DNA of 19,631 nt from CAXDRM01 sp963991775 (GCA_963991775.1 CAXDRM010000019.1:1-19631), one strand, 5' to 3'. Shown: positions 1 to 7,496, counted from the first letter of the stretch. Notes: generated by a model from the letters alone, not told the origin. Made by a program: numbers and translations.

Positions 1-40
1 AATCAAACTATCGATTTCGTATTTAAGTATGGTTAAAAAG

Positions 41-1579
41 TTAAATTACTATATATTCTTCTGTTGCTTCAGGAGAAGCATATTCTAAAGGAAATTTTTG
101 TTTGTTATTTGGTGTATCTAGTAATTCTAGTAAAACTTCTTCAGAGATATGATTAAGTAAATAAGTTTGTTCAGTTTTTAAAATAAGGTGAGCAAAATTT
201 TGTTTATGTTCACTTATTTGAGTTAATAAGATTTGTTTTTGAATTTCTGGTTCTAATTTTTTCAATTGTTGCAGTAGATTGGCTGTATAATTATTTTGGT
301 TACCATTCATAATTTGCTTAGCAATATGTTGGGTTAGAATATTACCATGCTCCTTGGCAAATGCGTTAAATGTATCAGGATCGGCATATTCTAAAGGTAA
401 ATTTCCATGCTGGTTTTTTTGTGCCAGTAAATCTATAAATTGCTTTTCACCTACTATATCGATTATTTCTGCAAATAATTCAGGGCGATTATTTATAAAA
501 ATATAATGAGCAATATTCCAATTATCTGACGATTTAGGGGATTGAGTTAATACTTTTATCAATAATTCTTTGTCTGATTGCAATCTAGCTAAAATTTCAC
601 GATATTCAGATAGTCCATCATTTGTTAGGCAATTTGTTAAGTGGGAATAAGTGTATTCAGGTTGTATAGTTATACCCAATAAATGAGCAGACCCTTGTTC
701 ATTTAGATAATTTCTAGAGCCTTCTAACATTTCATTGATATGCGCTATTTTACTTGTTGAAAACGGAATAAACTGCATATATCTCTCATTATTTTGAGTT
801 GCTTGCTGCCTGTAGAGAGAGTTTGTCAAAGGAGTAATTATAGCTGAGTATAAAGCTTCTTCTAAATATAGTTTAGTTGTGCCCAATATATTATTTGGAT
901 CATAAATTTTTGCTCTAAAACTTTTATTTGTTCCTTCAATATATGCATAAACTCCATTTGTTAATTTATCAAAGCAGCTTTTAATAAATTCTTTGTTTTT
1001 TTTAGTTAAGCTATTTTCAGGGAATAGTTTTATATAATCTTCATATTGCCAATCGAATATAGCTCTTCTATAAAGTTCATCTTTTTGATTAAGCCAACTA
1101 TTAATATAGTAATGGGTTATACTATCATCGGCAATGTGGGAATTTTTTCCTAGTATTCTTGTACTAGCAAATACAGCTTTTGCTACTGTTTCTGTAGGTT
1201 CAGTATCAACAAAGAATTTTTGGTAATTTGCTAACTCATCTAGCTGTTGTTTACCACTTATATCTCTTTCATGGGTGCAAATAAAGCCATATATAGCAGG
1301 TGTCTCTTTACAGATATAGCCCTCAGCTTCTAATAGTTTTTTTGCTTTATTTTTAAGTTCTTTATTTGCTAAACCAATATTAATAGGTATTACGTTATAT
1401 TTAAATCCTCCCTCACGATATATTGCTAGTTTAAAATTTAAATATTCATAAAGATTATCTTCAGTTGCCCATCTAAAACTATTAAGTGCCTCTTCTGCAG
1501 ATGGTTTTACAAAATCTTCGTTAAGCCACTTTTCTTTTAAACCAAAATTTTCTAATGCTGAATTAATGTAAGATCTCAT
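41..1579 (-). CDS. 512-residue protein with C-terminal ankyrin-like repeats, unknown function
   Basis: I do not recognise the family. No signal peptide or membrane segment is visible, so it is probably cytosolic or exported by a non-Sec route. The first ~350 residues are unassigned. The C-terminus contains two related units, about residues 351-405 and 458-512. Each has an N-x-AH motif (NIAH at 355-358, NFAH at 461-464), then a leucine-rich helix, then an N-rich turn and PLEYA (395-399 and 497-501) followed by a D/S-P-x-x motif. This helix-turn-helix layout with a 'G-N-x-P-L-x-x-A'-like step resembles degenerate ankyrin repeats. The protein stops right after the second PLEYA unit, so the repeat array is short or cut off. 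It lies 81 bp downstream of slt on the same strand but has its own good promoter. Ankyrin-like proteins are common effectors in intracellular alphaproteobacteria; an effector role here is inference only. Confidence 0.75.
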   Translation of the reverse strand: MRSYINSALENFGLKEKWLNEDFVKPSAEEALNSFRWATEDNLYEYLNFKLAIYREGGFKYNVIPINIGLANKELKNKAKKLLEAEGYICKETPAIYGFICTHERDISGKQQLDELANYQKFFVDTEPTETVAKAVFASTRILGKNSHIADDSITHYYINSWLNQKDELYRRAIFDWQYEDYIKLFPENSLTKKNKEFIKSCFDKLTNGVYAYIEGTNKSFRAKIYDPNNILGTTKLYLEEALYSAIITPLTNSLYRQQATQNNERYMQFIPFSTSKIAHINEMLEGSRNYLNEQGSAHLLGITIQPEYTYSHLTNCLTNDGLSEYREILARLQSDKELLIKVLTQSPKSSDNWNIAHYIFINNRPELFAEIIDIVGEKQFIDLLAQKNQHGNLPLEYADPDTFNAFAKEHGNILTQHIAKQIMNGNQNNYTANLLQQLKKLEPEIQKQILLTQISEHKQNFAHLILKTEQTYLLNHISEEVLLELLDTPNNKQKFPLEYASPEATEEYIVI

Positions 1580-1604
1580 ATCTTATGCTTCTTAAGTTTG
1601 CTAT

Positions 1605-1633
1605 ATAATAACATATTTAAGGGGGTCAGACAA
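1605..1633 (-). promoter_or_regulatory. predicted sigma70 promoter of the 512-residue protein gene
   Basis: On the minus strand, TTGTCT (1633-1628) is followed by a 17-bp spacer and TATTAT (1610-1605), preceded by TG-n, which makes an extended -10. The start codon at 1579 lies about 20 nt beyond the expected transcription start. The -35 matches consensus at 4 of 6 positions and the -10 at 5 of 6. This suggests the gene is transcribed separately from slt. Confidence 0.5.
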
Positions 1634-1660
1634 GTTTTAATGATGTTATACCAAACTTAA

Positions 1661-3745
1661 TTACTGTAAGATTGGCTTATGCTCGATTTTTACTTCCATG
1701 AAGATGAAAGGTTTGGCATTAGGAATAGCGTAATCTTGAATAAGTCTTTTAGCTATAGGTTTGAAAGCTGTAATGTAATTATGATTATTAATTAGATTAA
1801 TATTTTCAGGCGCAAAATGTGCTTGCTGATTCAAGATATGTGTATAAATCACCGTATTTTCTAAAATTCTTTGTACATAATTTCTAGTTTCTGCAAAAGA
1901 GATTAACTCAATCCAATCAATAATTTTATGCTTATCTGTAAGCTTTCTCGGATCACCATTTTGCTTTAACCAATTTTTGGTGCTTCTTGGCCCAGCATTG
2001 TAAGCTGAACTGGCTAAAATATATGATTGGCGATATTGTTTAAGCAGCATATTAATATAGTAGCTACCTAATTTAATATTATAAGCAGCATTTTTAGATA
2101 GCTTATTTTTGCTATAAGAAACACGCATTCTTCTTGCTACTTCACGTGCCGTAGCAGGCATTAATTGCATGTAACCAACTGCACCGGCTGAGCTTTTAGC
2201 TGAAACATTAAAACCACTTTCTTGTCTGATTATTGCCATAATTAGCGCCTGTTGTTTTAAATCTGCTTTAGGTAAATGTTGTACTACCGGATAATTTGCT
2301 AAAGATAATACATTAAAGCGTGTAGCTAATCTGCCAACTTCATTAATAATTTCTGCGTTCTTACTATAGCTTGCAAGTGAAATGATTTTTTTGATACGTT
2401 CTGGCTCAGGATCATTTAGAATTGCTTGTTTGAAAAATTTAAGAGAAATTTTAGCATTACCTAAATAAGCATGATAAAGCGCGATACGTAATAAATTTTC
2501 TTCAGCAATGAAAAATCTTAATTCCACCGGATCATGAATTTTGGTAGTAGGTAAGCTAATCATTAATTCATTGTTTAATTCTAAAAGAGCCATTTGACCG
2601 TAAAAGCTAGTTGTATAATTACTGGCAGTGACGAACCATTCATTAGCAGCTAGATTATTTTTATTTGCTGCATAGGCTCTACCCAGCCAGTAGCTTGCTC
2701 GGGATTTGCTGATTGCATAATTTACATTATCATGCATGGTTTTAAAATGTCTGATGGCAAGACGTGGTTTATCTAAATGACGTAGCGCTAACCAGCCGGC
2801 AAACCATTCTAACTCGGCTAAAGCAACGCCTGGCTCTTTAATATTATGATTGGTAATTACTTGATAAGCAGTATTTGGTTTATTTTCTTGTAATAGATGT
2901 CGCGCATTTCTTAAGCGAATTTTATACCATCTTTGTGGATTAACTTCTGGCTCTAAATTAAGTAAATATTGAGTGATTTGACTATCACGATCTCTTCGTT
3001 CAAACCATCTAATAATATAATAAATTAAATCTTCATCATTTTCATAATTATCGGGAAGACTTTTAAGATATTTAGGGGCGCGTGAATAATTTTTGGCAAA
3101 AGCTGTTTGGGTACGAAAAAGCTTTTGTTCATTTTTGTTCAGATATTTAAAAAATTTTTTACTATCATTGTAATCTCTACTTCTAATCAGGCTGGCAATT
3201 TTTTGTTTAATAATCTTTTTATCAATGATCTCAGCATGCTCGCTGATAAATTTATGTGCTTTACTAACAGGAAATGCTTTGCTCAAAAAATATCCTTTAG
3301 TAAATTCTTGGCTGAGCTCATTATTTTTGGCAAAAACTTCTTGATAAAGTTTAAAGCTATTTTGGCTACGTGGTTGAAAATTACTGTAAAAAAAATCTAG
3401 ATTATCGACAGAGACTTTACTATTTAACTGTGCCTCAAGATTTCGGAATAATTTTTGATATTCTGGAAGGTAAGATCTTCCTACCAAAAAGTTTAATGCT
3501 TGATTAGCATCTATTGCTTGTTGTTTATTAATAGTCTGCCACATGAGCAATTCATTAATTGCATCATCTTGACAAAGTTCACTGTAACGTAGAGCAGCTT
3601 TTGCTGAGTTTTTTTCCACAACACGCAAAGTTTTATTAAGACAATTTAAAGAGCTTTGCTCAAGCAAAACTGTGATTTTTTGCGCATGTAAATTAGCGGG
3701 TAGTAAGAGAATAGAAAATAATGTATAAACTAATTTTAGTTTCAT
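1661..3745 (-). CDS. slt: soluble lytic murein transglycosylase
   Basis: Periplasmic enzyme that cleaves the MurNAc-GlcNAc bond of peptidoglycan non-hydrolytically, forming 1,6-anhydro-MurNAc ends. Residues 1-21 form a Sec signal peptide (basic start, hydrophobic core, LHA before QK). The middle ~450 residues are helical and rich in paired aromatic/Leu patterns, as in the superhelical U/L domains of Slt70. The catalytic SLT domain lies near 490-640, with the IIRQESGF motif placing the catalytic Glu at 509. It is followed by GAVGYMQLMP and SAYNAGP, both typical of family 1 lytic transglycosylases. The protein has 694 residues against 645 in E. coli Slt70. It is divergent from lgt, with 57 bp between the start codons. 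In an intracellular bacterium it would serve wall turnover or remodelling; Rickettsiales retain such enzymes even with thin walls. Confidence 0.93.
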   Translation of the reverse strand: MKLKLVYTLFSILLLPANLHAQKITVLLEQSSLNCLNKTLRVVEKNSAKAALRYSELCQDDAINELLMWQTINKQQAIDANQALNFLVGRSYLPEYQKLFRNLEAQLNSKVSVDNLDFFYSNFQPRSQNSFKLYQEVFAKNNELSQEFTKGYFLSKAFPVSKAHKFISEHAEIIDKKIIKQKIASLIRSRDYNDSKKFFKYLNKNEQKLFRTQTAFAKNYSRAPKYLKSLPDNYENDEDLIYYIIRWFERRDRDSQITQYLLNLEPEVNPQRWYKIRLRNARHLLQENKPNTAYQVITNHNIKEPGVALAELEWFAGWLALRHLDKPRLAIRHFKTMHDNVNYAISKSRASYWLGRAYAANKNNLAANEWFVTASNYTTSFYGQMALLELNNELMISLPTTKIHDPVELRFFIAEENLLRIALYHAYLGNAKISLKFFKQAILNDPEPERIKKIISLASYSKNAEIINEVGRLATRFNVLSLANYPVVQHLPKADLKQQALIMAIIRQESGFNVSAKSSAGAVGYMQLMPATAREVARRMRVSYSKNKLSKNAAYNIKLGSYYINMLLKQYRQSYILASSAYNAGPRSTKNWLKQNGDPRKLTDKHKIIDWIELISFAETRNYVQRILENTVIYTHILNQQAHFAPENINLINNHNYITAFKPIAKRLIQDYAIPNAKPFIFMEVKIEHKPILQ

Positions 3746-3751
3746 TATAAA

Positions 3752-3781
3752 GTGATATTATTTCTGGGGTATGATTATAAT
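3752..3781 (+). promoter_or_regulatory. possible lgt promoter in the slt-lgt divergent region
   Basis: A perfect TATAAT lies at 3776-3781, 21 bp before the lgt start codon. A weak -35 (GTGATA, 3752-3757) sits 18 bp upstream. The same AT stretch read on the minus strand also gives TATAAT (3779-3774), which could serve slt, so the two divergent -10 boxes would overlap and compete. AT-rich DNA produces such matches easily. Confidence 0.4.
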
Positions 3782-3802
3782 AAAAATTTTATTTATTGAA
3801 AC

Positions 3803-4597
3803 ATGTATATTCACAATTTAGAACCGGTAGTTTTTACTTTAGGGCCTTTAGTAATTCGCTGGTATTCTCTAGCGTATATTTTTGGTATAATTTTTGCTTT
3901 TAAATATGTGCTTTTTTTGGAGCAAAAATATCAATTAAAATTAACTGATAAAAAGCGTCTTGAAGATTTAACTTTTACCATAATTTTAGGTATTATTCTA
4001 GGCGGTAGAATTGGTTATACTTTATTTTACAATTTTGCTTATTACAGTGTTAATCCTATAGAAATATTTTTTATTTGGCAGGGGGGTATGTCTTTTCATG
4101 GTGGCTTGATAGGCTTTACGCTGGCTGTATTATTTTATGCTAAAAAACATCAGCAGGATTTTTTGCGTTATATGGATGTTTTAGCTTGTAGTGTGCCTCT
4201 TGGTTTGTTTTTAGGACGTATTGCTAATTTTATTAATGGTGAATTATATGGTCGTGTTACCGATGTAGCTTGGGCAGTTATTTTTCCTTTAGCGGATAAT
4301 TTGCCACGTCATCCTAGCCAGCTTTATGAGGCCTTACTTGAAGGGGTGCTAACTTTTATCATTTTATATTATGCTTTTGCGCAAAAAGCTTGGCGTGATA
4401 AACCGGGCAGTTGTGCAGGTTTATTTTTAATGTGTTATGCTTTATCGCGCATTTTTGTCGAGTTTTTTCGTGAACCTGATGAGCAAATAGGTTTTATATT
4501 TTCAATTATTTCAATGGGGCAATTGCTTTCATTGCCGATGTTAATGTTAGGAATTTATCTTATAAAATTTTATCATGGCCAATCCTCTAGAAAATAA
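3803..4597 (+). CDS. lgt: prolipoprotein diacylglyceryl transferase
   Basis: Inner-membrane enzyme that transfers diacylglycerol from phosphatidylglycerol to the lipobox cysteine of prolipoproteins, the first step of lipoprotein maturation. The 264-residue product has about seven hydrophobic segments. It carries the family landmarks: the N-terminal G-x-x-IRWY patch (14-21), GGMSFHGGLIG around 94-104 with the conserved His99, the Lgt signature GRIANFINGELYGR (138-151), and RHPSQLYEA (169-177). It is slightly shorter than the 291-residue E. coli enzyme. The start at 3803 fits because MYIHNLEPV is the usual beginning for this family. Its last 23 bases overlap the next gene, which suggests translational coupling. 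Confidence 0.96.
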   Translation: MYIHNLEPVVFTLGPLVIRWYSLAYIFGIIFAFKYVLFLEQKYQLKLTDKKRLEDLTFTIILGIILGGRIGYTLFYNFAYYSVNPIEIFFIWQGGMSFHGGLIGFTLAVLFYAKKHQQDFLRYMDVLACSVPLGLFLGRIANFINGELYGRVTDVAWAVIFPLADNLPRHPSQLYEALLEGVLTFIILYYAFAQKAWRDKPGSCAGLFLMCYALSRIFVEFFREPDEQIGFIFSIISMGQLLSLPMLMLGIYLIKFYHGQSSRK

Positions 4598-5639
4598 ATT
4601 AAAAAAATTAATTGCTGGTGAAGGCGCAATTTCTATTGCGCAATTTATGCAGCTCGCATTATTTGATGCTGAAGAAGGCTATTACACTAGACGTGAAATA
4701 TTTGGCGAGTTTGGTGATTTTATTACCGCGCCGGAAATTAGTCAGATTTTTGGTGAAATTATGGGTAGCTATGCTGCTTATAAATGGCAAGAATTAGGCA
4801 GTCCTGAAAATTTTCAAATTATTGAATTAGGGCCGGGCAGAGGTGCCTTGCTTAATGATTTTTTAAGGGCAACTCAGCATATTCCAAAATTTCATGCTGC
4901 TTTGCATATTGCTTTAGTTGAGCTTAGTCCGCGTCTGATCAAGATTCAAGCAGAGATCTTAAATAATTATCAGGTGAGTTTTAAACATCATCAAGAATTT
5001 GCAGAAATTGCTAGTCAGGATTCTTTCATTATAGCGAATGAATTTTTTGATGCTTTGCCCATCAATCAATATCAATATCAGGGAGGTAAGTGGCATGAGC
5101 GCAAAATAGCTCTTAATGAGCAGGATGAATTTAATTTTGTTTTAGAAAAAAATCAGCAAGCAGCAAGTGAGTTTATTCGTGAACCGCAGCAGCCAGTGTC
5201 AGGTGATATTTATGAGATATCTTTTGCTAGTTTGCATATTATGGATCAGTTGGCAGAATTTCTTAGTAATACTAAATCAATCGCTGTTTTAGTTGATTAT
5301 GGTTATGCAAAAAAACAATATGGCGATAGTTTGCAAGCTCTTAAAAAGCATCAATATCATGAGATTTTTAAAGATTTGGGACATGCAGATTTAACCGCCC
5401 ATGTTGATTTTTCAGCTTTAGTAAAAATTGCCGGAAAATATACAAATTTAAGCCACCAACTTTTATCTCAAGCAGAATTTTTATTGGGTTTCGGCGCAAG
5501 TGAGCGTCATAAGCAATTAAAACAAGATGTATCTTCTGATGTGCAAGAAAAATTGGATAGGGCGTTTGAGCGGCTTACTCATCCCGAGCAGATGGGAGAA
5601 CTGTTCAAAGTGTTACTTATAGAAAATTCTTCCAAGTAA
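4575..5639 (+). CDS. SAM-dependent methyltransferase, MidA/NDUFAF7 family (DUF185)
   Basis: A 354-residue class I methyltransferase-like protein. Near the N-terminus are the family motifs EGYYT (34-38), GDFITAPEIS (47-56) and FGEIMG (59-64). The SAM-binding glycine motif IIELGPGRG is at 82-90, an acidic VELSP strand end follows near 115-119, and ANEFFDALP lies at 154-162, with VDYGY further on. These are the signatures of the MidA/NDUFAF7 group. In mitochondria that group dimethylates an arginine of complex I subunit NDUFS2 during complex I assembly. In alphaproteobacteria it commonly follows lgt, as here. It overlaps lgt by 23 bp in another frame, so the two are probably translated from one mRNA. 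The bacterial substrate is inferred by homology, not shown. Confidence 0.9.
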   Translation: MANPLENKLKKLIAGEGAISIAQFMQLALFDAEEGYYTRREIFGEFGDFITAPEISQIFGEIMGSYAAYKWQELGSPENFQIIELGPGRGALLNDFLRATQHIPKFHAALHIALVELSPRLIKIQAEILNNYQVSFKHHQEFAEIASQDSFIIANEFFDALPINQYQYQGGKWHERKIALNEQDEFNFVLEKNQQAASEFIREPQQPVSGDIYEISFASLHIMDQLAEFLSNTKSIAVLVDYGYAKKQYGDSLQALKKHQYHEIFKDLGHADLTAHVDFSALVKIAGKYTNLSHQLLSQAEFLLGFGASERHKQLKQDVSSDVQEKLDRAFERLTHPEQMGELFKVLLIENSSK

Positions 5640-5665
5640 ATTTCCAGCTCGGACCACCTATTCTC

Positions 5666-5731
5666 ATTTTTCTCTAAAAAAATCTCTTACGTACGTCTAA
5701 GGTACGCTGCGAGCTTTTTTTAGAGAAAAAT
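5666..5731. repeat. 66-bp palindrome with perfect 17-bp arms
   Basis: The arm at 5666-5682 (A, five T, CTCT, seven A) is the exact reverse complement of 5715-5731. Inside are further pairable segments: CTC/GAG and CGTAC/GTACG around a GTCTAAG-type loop. It starts 26 bp after the methyltransferase stop, between converging genes. It could act as a bidirectional terminator hairpin, since it contains T-runs on both strands, or be one copy of a dispersed palindromic element. The GC-rich core flanked by A/T arms looks more like a mobile palindromic element than a simple terminator. Confidence 0.8.
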
Positions 5732-5771
5732 AAAAATATCTGGCCCAATCTAAAAAATTTTGTGGTGCTAC

Positions 5772-5834
5772 ATTCATCGGTTGGTGAGCCTGGTTCTCCT
5801 GAGCTTGTCGAATGGGCCGAACCACAAGATGAAT
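5772..5834. repeat. REP-like palindrome, copy A
   Basis: Outer arms ATTCATC (5772-5778) and GATGAAT (5828-5834) and inner arms TGGTTC (5791-5796) and GAACCA (5819-5824) enclose the core CCTGAG-CTTGT-CGAA-TGGGCC (5798-5818). The core resembles the widespread intergenic repeat built on 'CCCTGAGCTTGTCGAAGGG'. It is more GC-rich than its surroundings. Copies B (5903) and C (10048) share the core. Confidence 0.75.
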
Positions 5835-5902
5835 ACAAGTATGATATAGCGATTTTAATGCTATGCGCTTTAAATTTTTTGGTGTCTTACTTTAGCGATT
5901 TA

Positions 5903-5927
5903 GGTCCCTGAGCCCGCCGAACGGGCC
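5903..5927. repeat. REP-like palindrome, copy B
   Basis: A compact version of the same core: CCTGAG (5907-5912), CCCGC (5913-5917), CGAA (5918-5921), then CGGGCC (5922-5927). CCC and GGG plus flanking GG/CC can pair. It ends 9 bp before the stop codon of the 169-residue protein gene, so it sits in the 3' region of both converging transcripts. Confidence 0.65.
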
Positions 5928-5936
5928 GTTTGAGTC

Positions 5937-6446
5937 TTAGATAATGATATCTGTACCATCTACTGCACCATATAATTCTTCTATGCTTAATTGATTGTGC
6001 TCTCTATCATAGATGATTTGTTGATAAATTGGATCACTTTCAGCTCTATCGGGATTAATAAAAGTAACGGCTGTAGTAGTTTGGAATCCATCAGCTGTAG
6101 GTATTTCACGAGCTCTAGCTATTTGACTAGCTGTAACTTCTGTCTCCATGGACTCTGTTATATGTTGCGCTATTTCAGGATCGATTATTACTGCCTGTGT
6201 GGGTACGGCCATATGTTGCCTTTCTTGTATATTTGCTCGATGTAATTTATAGCCATGGCAACATAGGCTAAGCGCCCCAACAGCAAGTAAGCTAATACCT
6301 AGTGAGAATGTGGGATTATTAAAATCAAATTCTTGCCTAGTGGCCCCATTTACTATCATAAATGCCGAGCCAAAGCACAAGCCCAATGTGGCTAAACCTG
6401 ATTGCCAAGTAACATGCCTATTACAATTATCATTATGCATCTTCAT
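5937..6446 (-). CDS. 169-residue protein with two predicted membrane helices, unknown function
   Basis: I do not recognise the family. Two hydrophobic segments, about residues 14-36 and 46-64, form a helical hairpin separated by a short Asn/Phe-rich loop. A basic step follows (HGYKLHRANIQER, 64-76). The remaining ~95 residues form a soluble tail rich in acidic residues, Thr and Ile. The tail ends with two tyrosine-containing acidic stretches, ESDPIYQQI and EELYGAV, and a hydrophobic III terminus. The gene is flanked by palindromes on both sides and has a near-consensus promoter directly upstream, which supports it as a real expressed gene. A second ATG two codons downstream is possible. It may be lineage-restricted. 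The DPIY/EELY tyrosine patches recall phosphotyrosine motifs of bacterial effectors only very loosely. Confidence 0.65.
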   Translation of the reverse strand: MKMHNDNCNRHVTWQSGLATLGLCFGSAFMIVNGATRQEFDFNNPTFSLGISLLAVGALSLCCHGYKLHRANIQERQHMAVPTQAVIIDPEIAQHITESMETEVTASQIARAREIPTADGFQTTTAVTFINPDRAESDPIYQQIIYDREHNQLSIEELYGAVDGTDIII

Positions 6447-6466
6447 CCCATATAATTATGCAGTAG

Positions 6467-6495
6467 ATTATAGCATAATTTTACTTTCTTGTAAA
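6467..6495 (-). promoter_or_regulatory. strong predicted sigma70 promoter of the 169-residue protein gene
   Basis: On the minus strand, TTTACA (6495-6490, 5 of 6 to consensus), a spacer of exactly 17 bp and a perfect TATAAT (6472-6467) preceded by TG-n. The start codon at 6446 is about 14 nt beyond the expected transcription start, giving a very short leader with no clear Shine-Dalgarno. Next to the iscR promoter, this is the best sigma70-type promoter visible in the window. Confidence 0.65.
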
Positions 6496-6604
6496 TTTAC
6501 CTGGGTTGTAAAAGCAGTTAAGATCGTTAGCTTGAAAAAAGCTATTATGTTTTGTTGGGGGGTGATTAAAAATCAACAGAGCGTGCTTGTATTTTTGATG
6601 AGCT

Positions 6605-6660
6605 CAACTGCAAAAATTACGGAGTGTATAGATAATACATGAGTAAATTTTTGACAGTTG
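6605..6660. repeat. 56-bp compound palindrome
   Basis: The outer arms CAACTGCAAAAATTAC (6605-6620) and GTAAATTTTTGACAGTTG (6643-6660) pair over nearly their full length with small bulges. The centre has TGTAT and ATACA (6625-6639) around AGATA. GGAGTG at 6621-6626 also has a complement, CACTCC, at 6669-6674, so alternative folds exist. It lies between the hydrolase gene and the 169-residue protein gene, both minus strand, where no gene is visible. It may be a palindromic repeat element or a terminator for the hydrolase. Confidence 0.65.
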
Positions 6661-6676
6661 AAGCGAATCACTCCGA

Positions 6677-6707
6677 TGAAACATTGTGTTGCAAACATAA
6701 TGTTTCA
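6677..6707 (-). terminator. possible hairpin terminator downstream of the hydrolase
   Basis: Perfect 9-bp arms TGAAACATT (6677-6685) and AATGTTTCA (6699-6707) around a 13-nt loop, 27 bp beyond the hydrolase stop on the minus strand. There is no good T-run after it, so intrinsic termination is uncertain. It could also be a 3' stabilising stem. Confidence 0.4.
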
Positions 6708-6733
6708 GAAAAGGCTGCACGACATGTTGATTT

Positions 6734-7459
6734 TTACTCAGCTGCTTCGATATTAAGCTTAGACTTACGAGACTTCCTACGTCTTTTACCAACACGCCTT
6801 TTGCTGACAATATCACGATCTACCTCTAAACGACGTGCAATATAATCATCAAGCTGAGTACTTAATTCTTCGATTTTATCACGGAAGAAATGATCAGCTT
6901 TTTCAATAACATGATAATCTATTTCAATGTTTTTTTGTGCACTTAACTTATCAGCAAGCTTGGCAGGATATTCTTCAGGTACAATAGAATCTGCGGTACC
7001 TTGTACAATAAGACCGGAAGCAGTGCATGGCGCTAAAAATGAGAAATCATAATTATTTGCCGGTGGTGAAATTGCCACAAAACCCATAATCTCAGGACGA
7101 CGCATCAAAAGCTGCATCGCAATCCAAGAACCGAAAGAGAAGCCTCCAATCCAAAAAATGCTCGCATTAGGATTTTGGGCCTGAAGCCAATCCATAGCAG
7201 TAGTAGCATCAGCTAATTCACCAATACCATCATCATATTTACCTTGCGACTTACCTACACCACGAAAGTTAAAACGTAATACAGAAAAGCCATTATTAAC
7301 AAAAGCCTTAAATAAATTATAAGAAACTTTGTTATTCATCGTGCCACCATGTAGTGGATGAGGGTGTAAGACTAATGCTACAGGTGCTTTGGGATCGGGA
7401 TTATGGAAATATCTTCCTTCTAATCTTCCTTCTGGTCCGTTAAAAATAATTTCAGGCAT
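6734..7459 (-). CDS. alpha/beta hydrolase with basic C-terminal tail
   Basis: A 241-residue serine hydrolase of the small alphaproteobacterial alpha/beta-hydrolase group often annotated as a putative esterase or 'alpha/beta superfamily hydrolase' (COG2945-like). The visible fold landmarks are LHPHPLHGGTMNN (31-43) with the oxyanion-side HPHP motif, FNFRGVGKSQG (64-73), nucleophile elbow GFSFGS with Ser108, GTADSIVP with Asp157, and ADHFF with His190. It has no signal peptide and is cytoplasmic. The fold ends near residue 212. An unusual 15-residue basic cluster follows (Lys/Arg-rich, about 220-234), then a short acidic end. The substrate is unknown. It is divergent from iscR with 106 bp between starts, so it may share the iscR control region. 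Confidence 0.85.
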   Translation of the reverse strand: MPEIIFNGPEGRLEGRYFHNPDPKAPVALVLHPHPLHGGTMNNKVSYNLFKAFVNNGFSVLRFNFRGVGKSQGKYDDGIGELADATTAMDWLQAQNPNASIFWIGGFSFGSWIAMQLLMRRPEIMGFVAISPPANNYDFSFLAPCTASGLIVQGTADSIVPEEYPAKLADKLSAQKNIEIDYHVIEKADHFFRDKIEELSTQLDDYIARRLEVDRDIVSKRRVGKRRRKSRKSKLNIEAAE

Positions 7460-7496
7460 TTAATTAAATATTATTAATGTTCGTTAATGTCAGTAA

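Noticed and set aside
1620..1633. GGGGGTCAGAC stretch thought to be the end of a REP-associated transposon
   Set aside because: It has no matching partner nearby and is explained as part of the -35/spacer of the 512-residue protein promoter.
3107..3400. Plus-strand open frame inside slt
   Set aside because: It lies fully antisense to a well-supported gene, is low in complexity (Phe/Ile/Lys-rich) and has no family features.
5937..6446. EPIYA-type effector phosphorylation motif in the 169-residue protein
   Set aside because: Only DPIY and EELY are seen, with no A after Y and no repeats, so it is too weak to call.
6310..6642. Plus-strand open frame overlapping the start of the 169-residue protein gene
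   Set aside because: It is antisense to a gene with a strong promoter and runs through palindromic intergenic DNA; its translation shows no coherent domain.
6604..6845. Short open frames on both strands around the hydrolase 3' end
   Set aside because: They overlap the palindromes and the hydrolase C-terminus and have no recognisable product.
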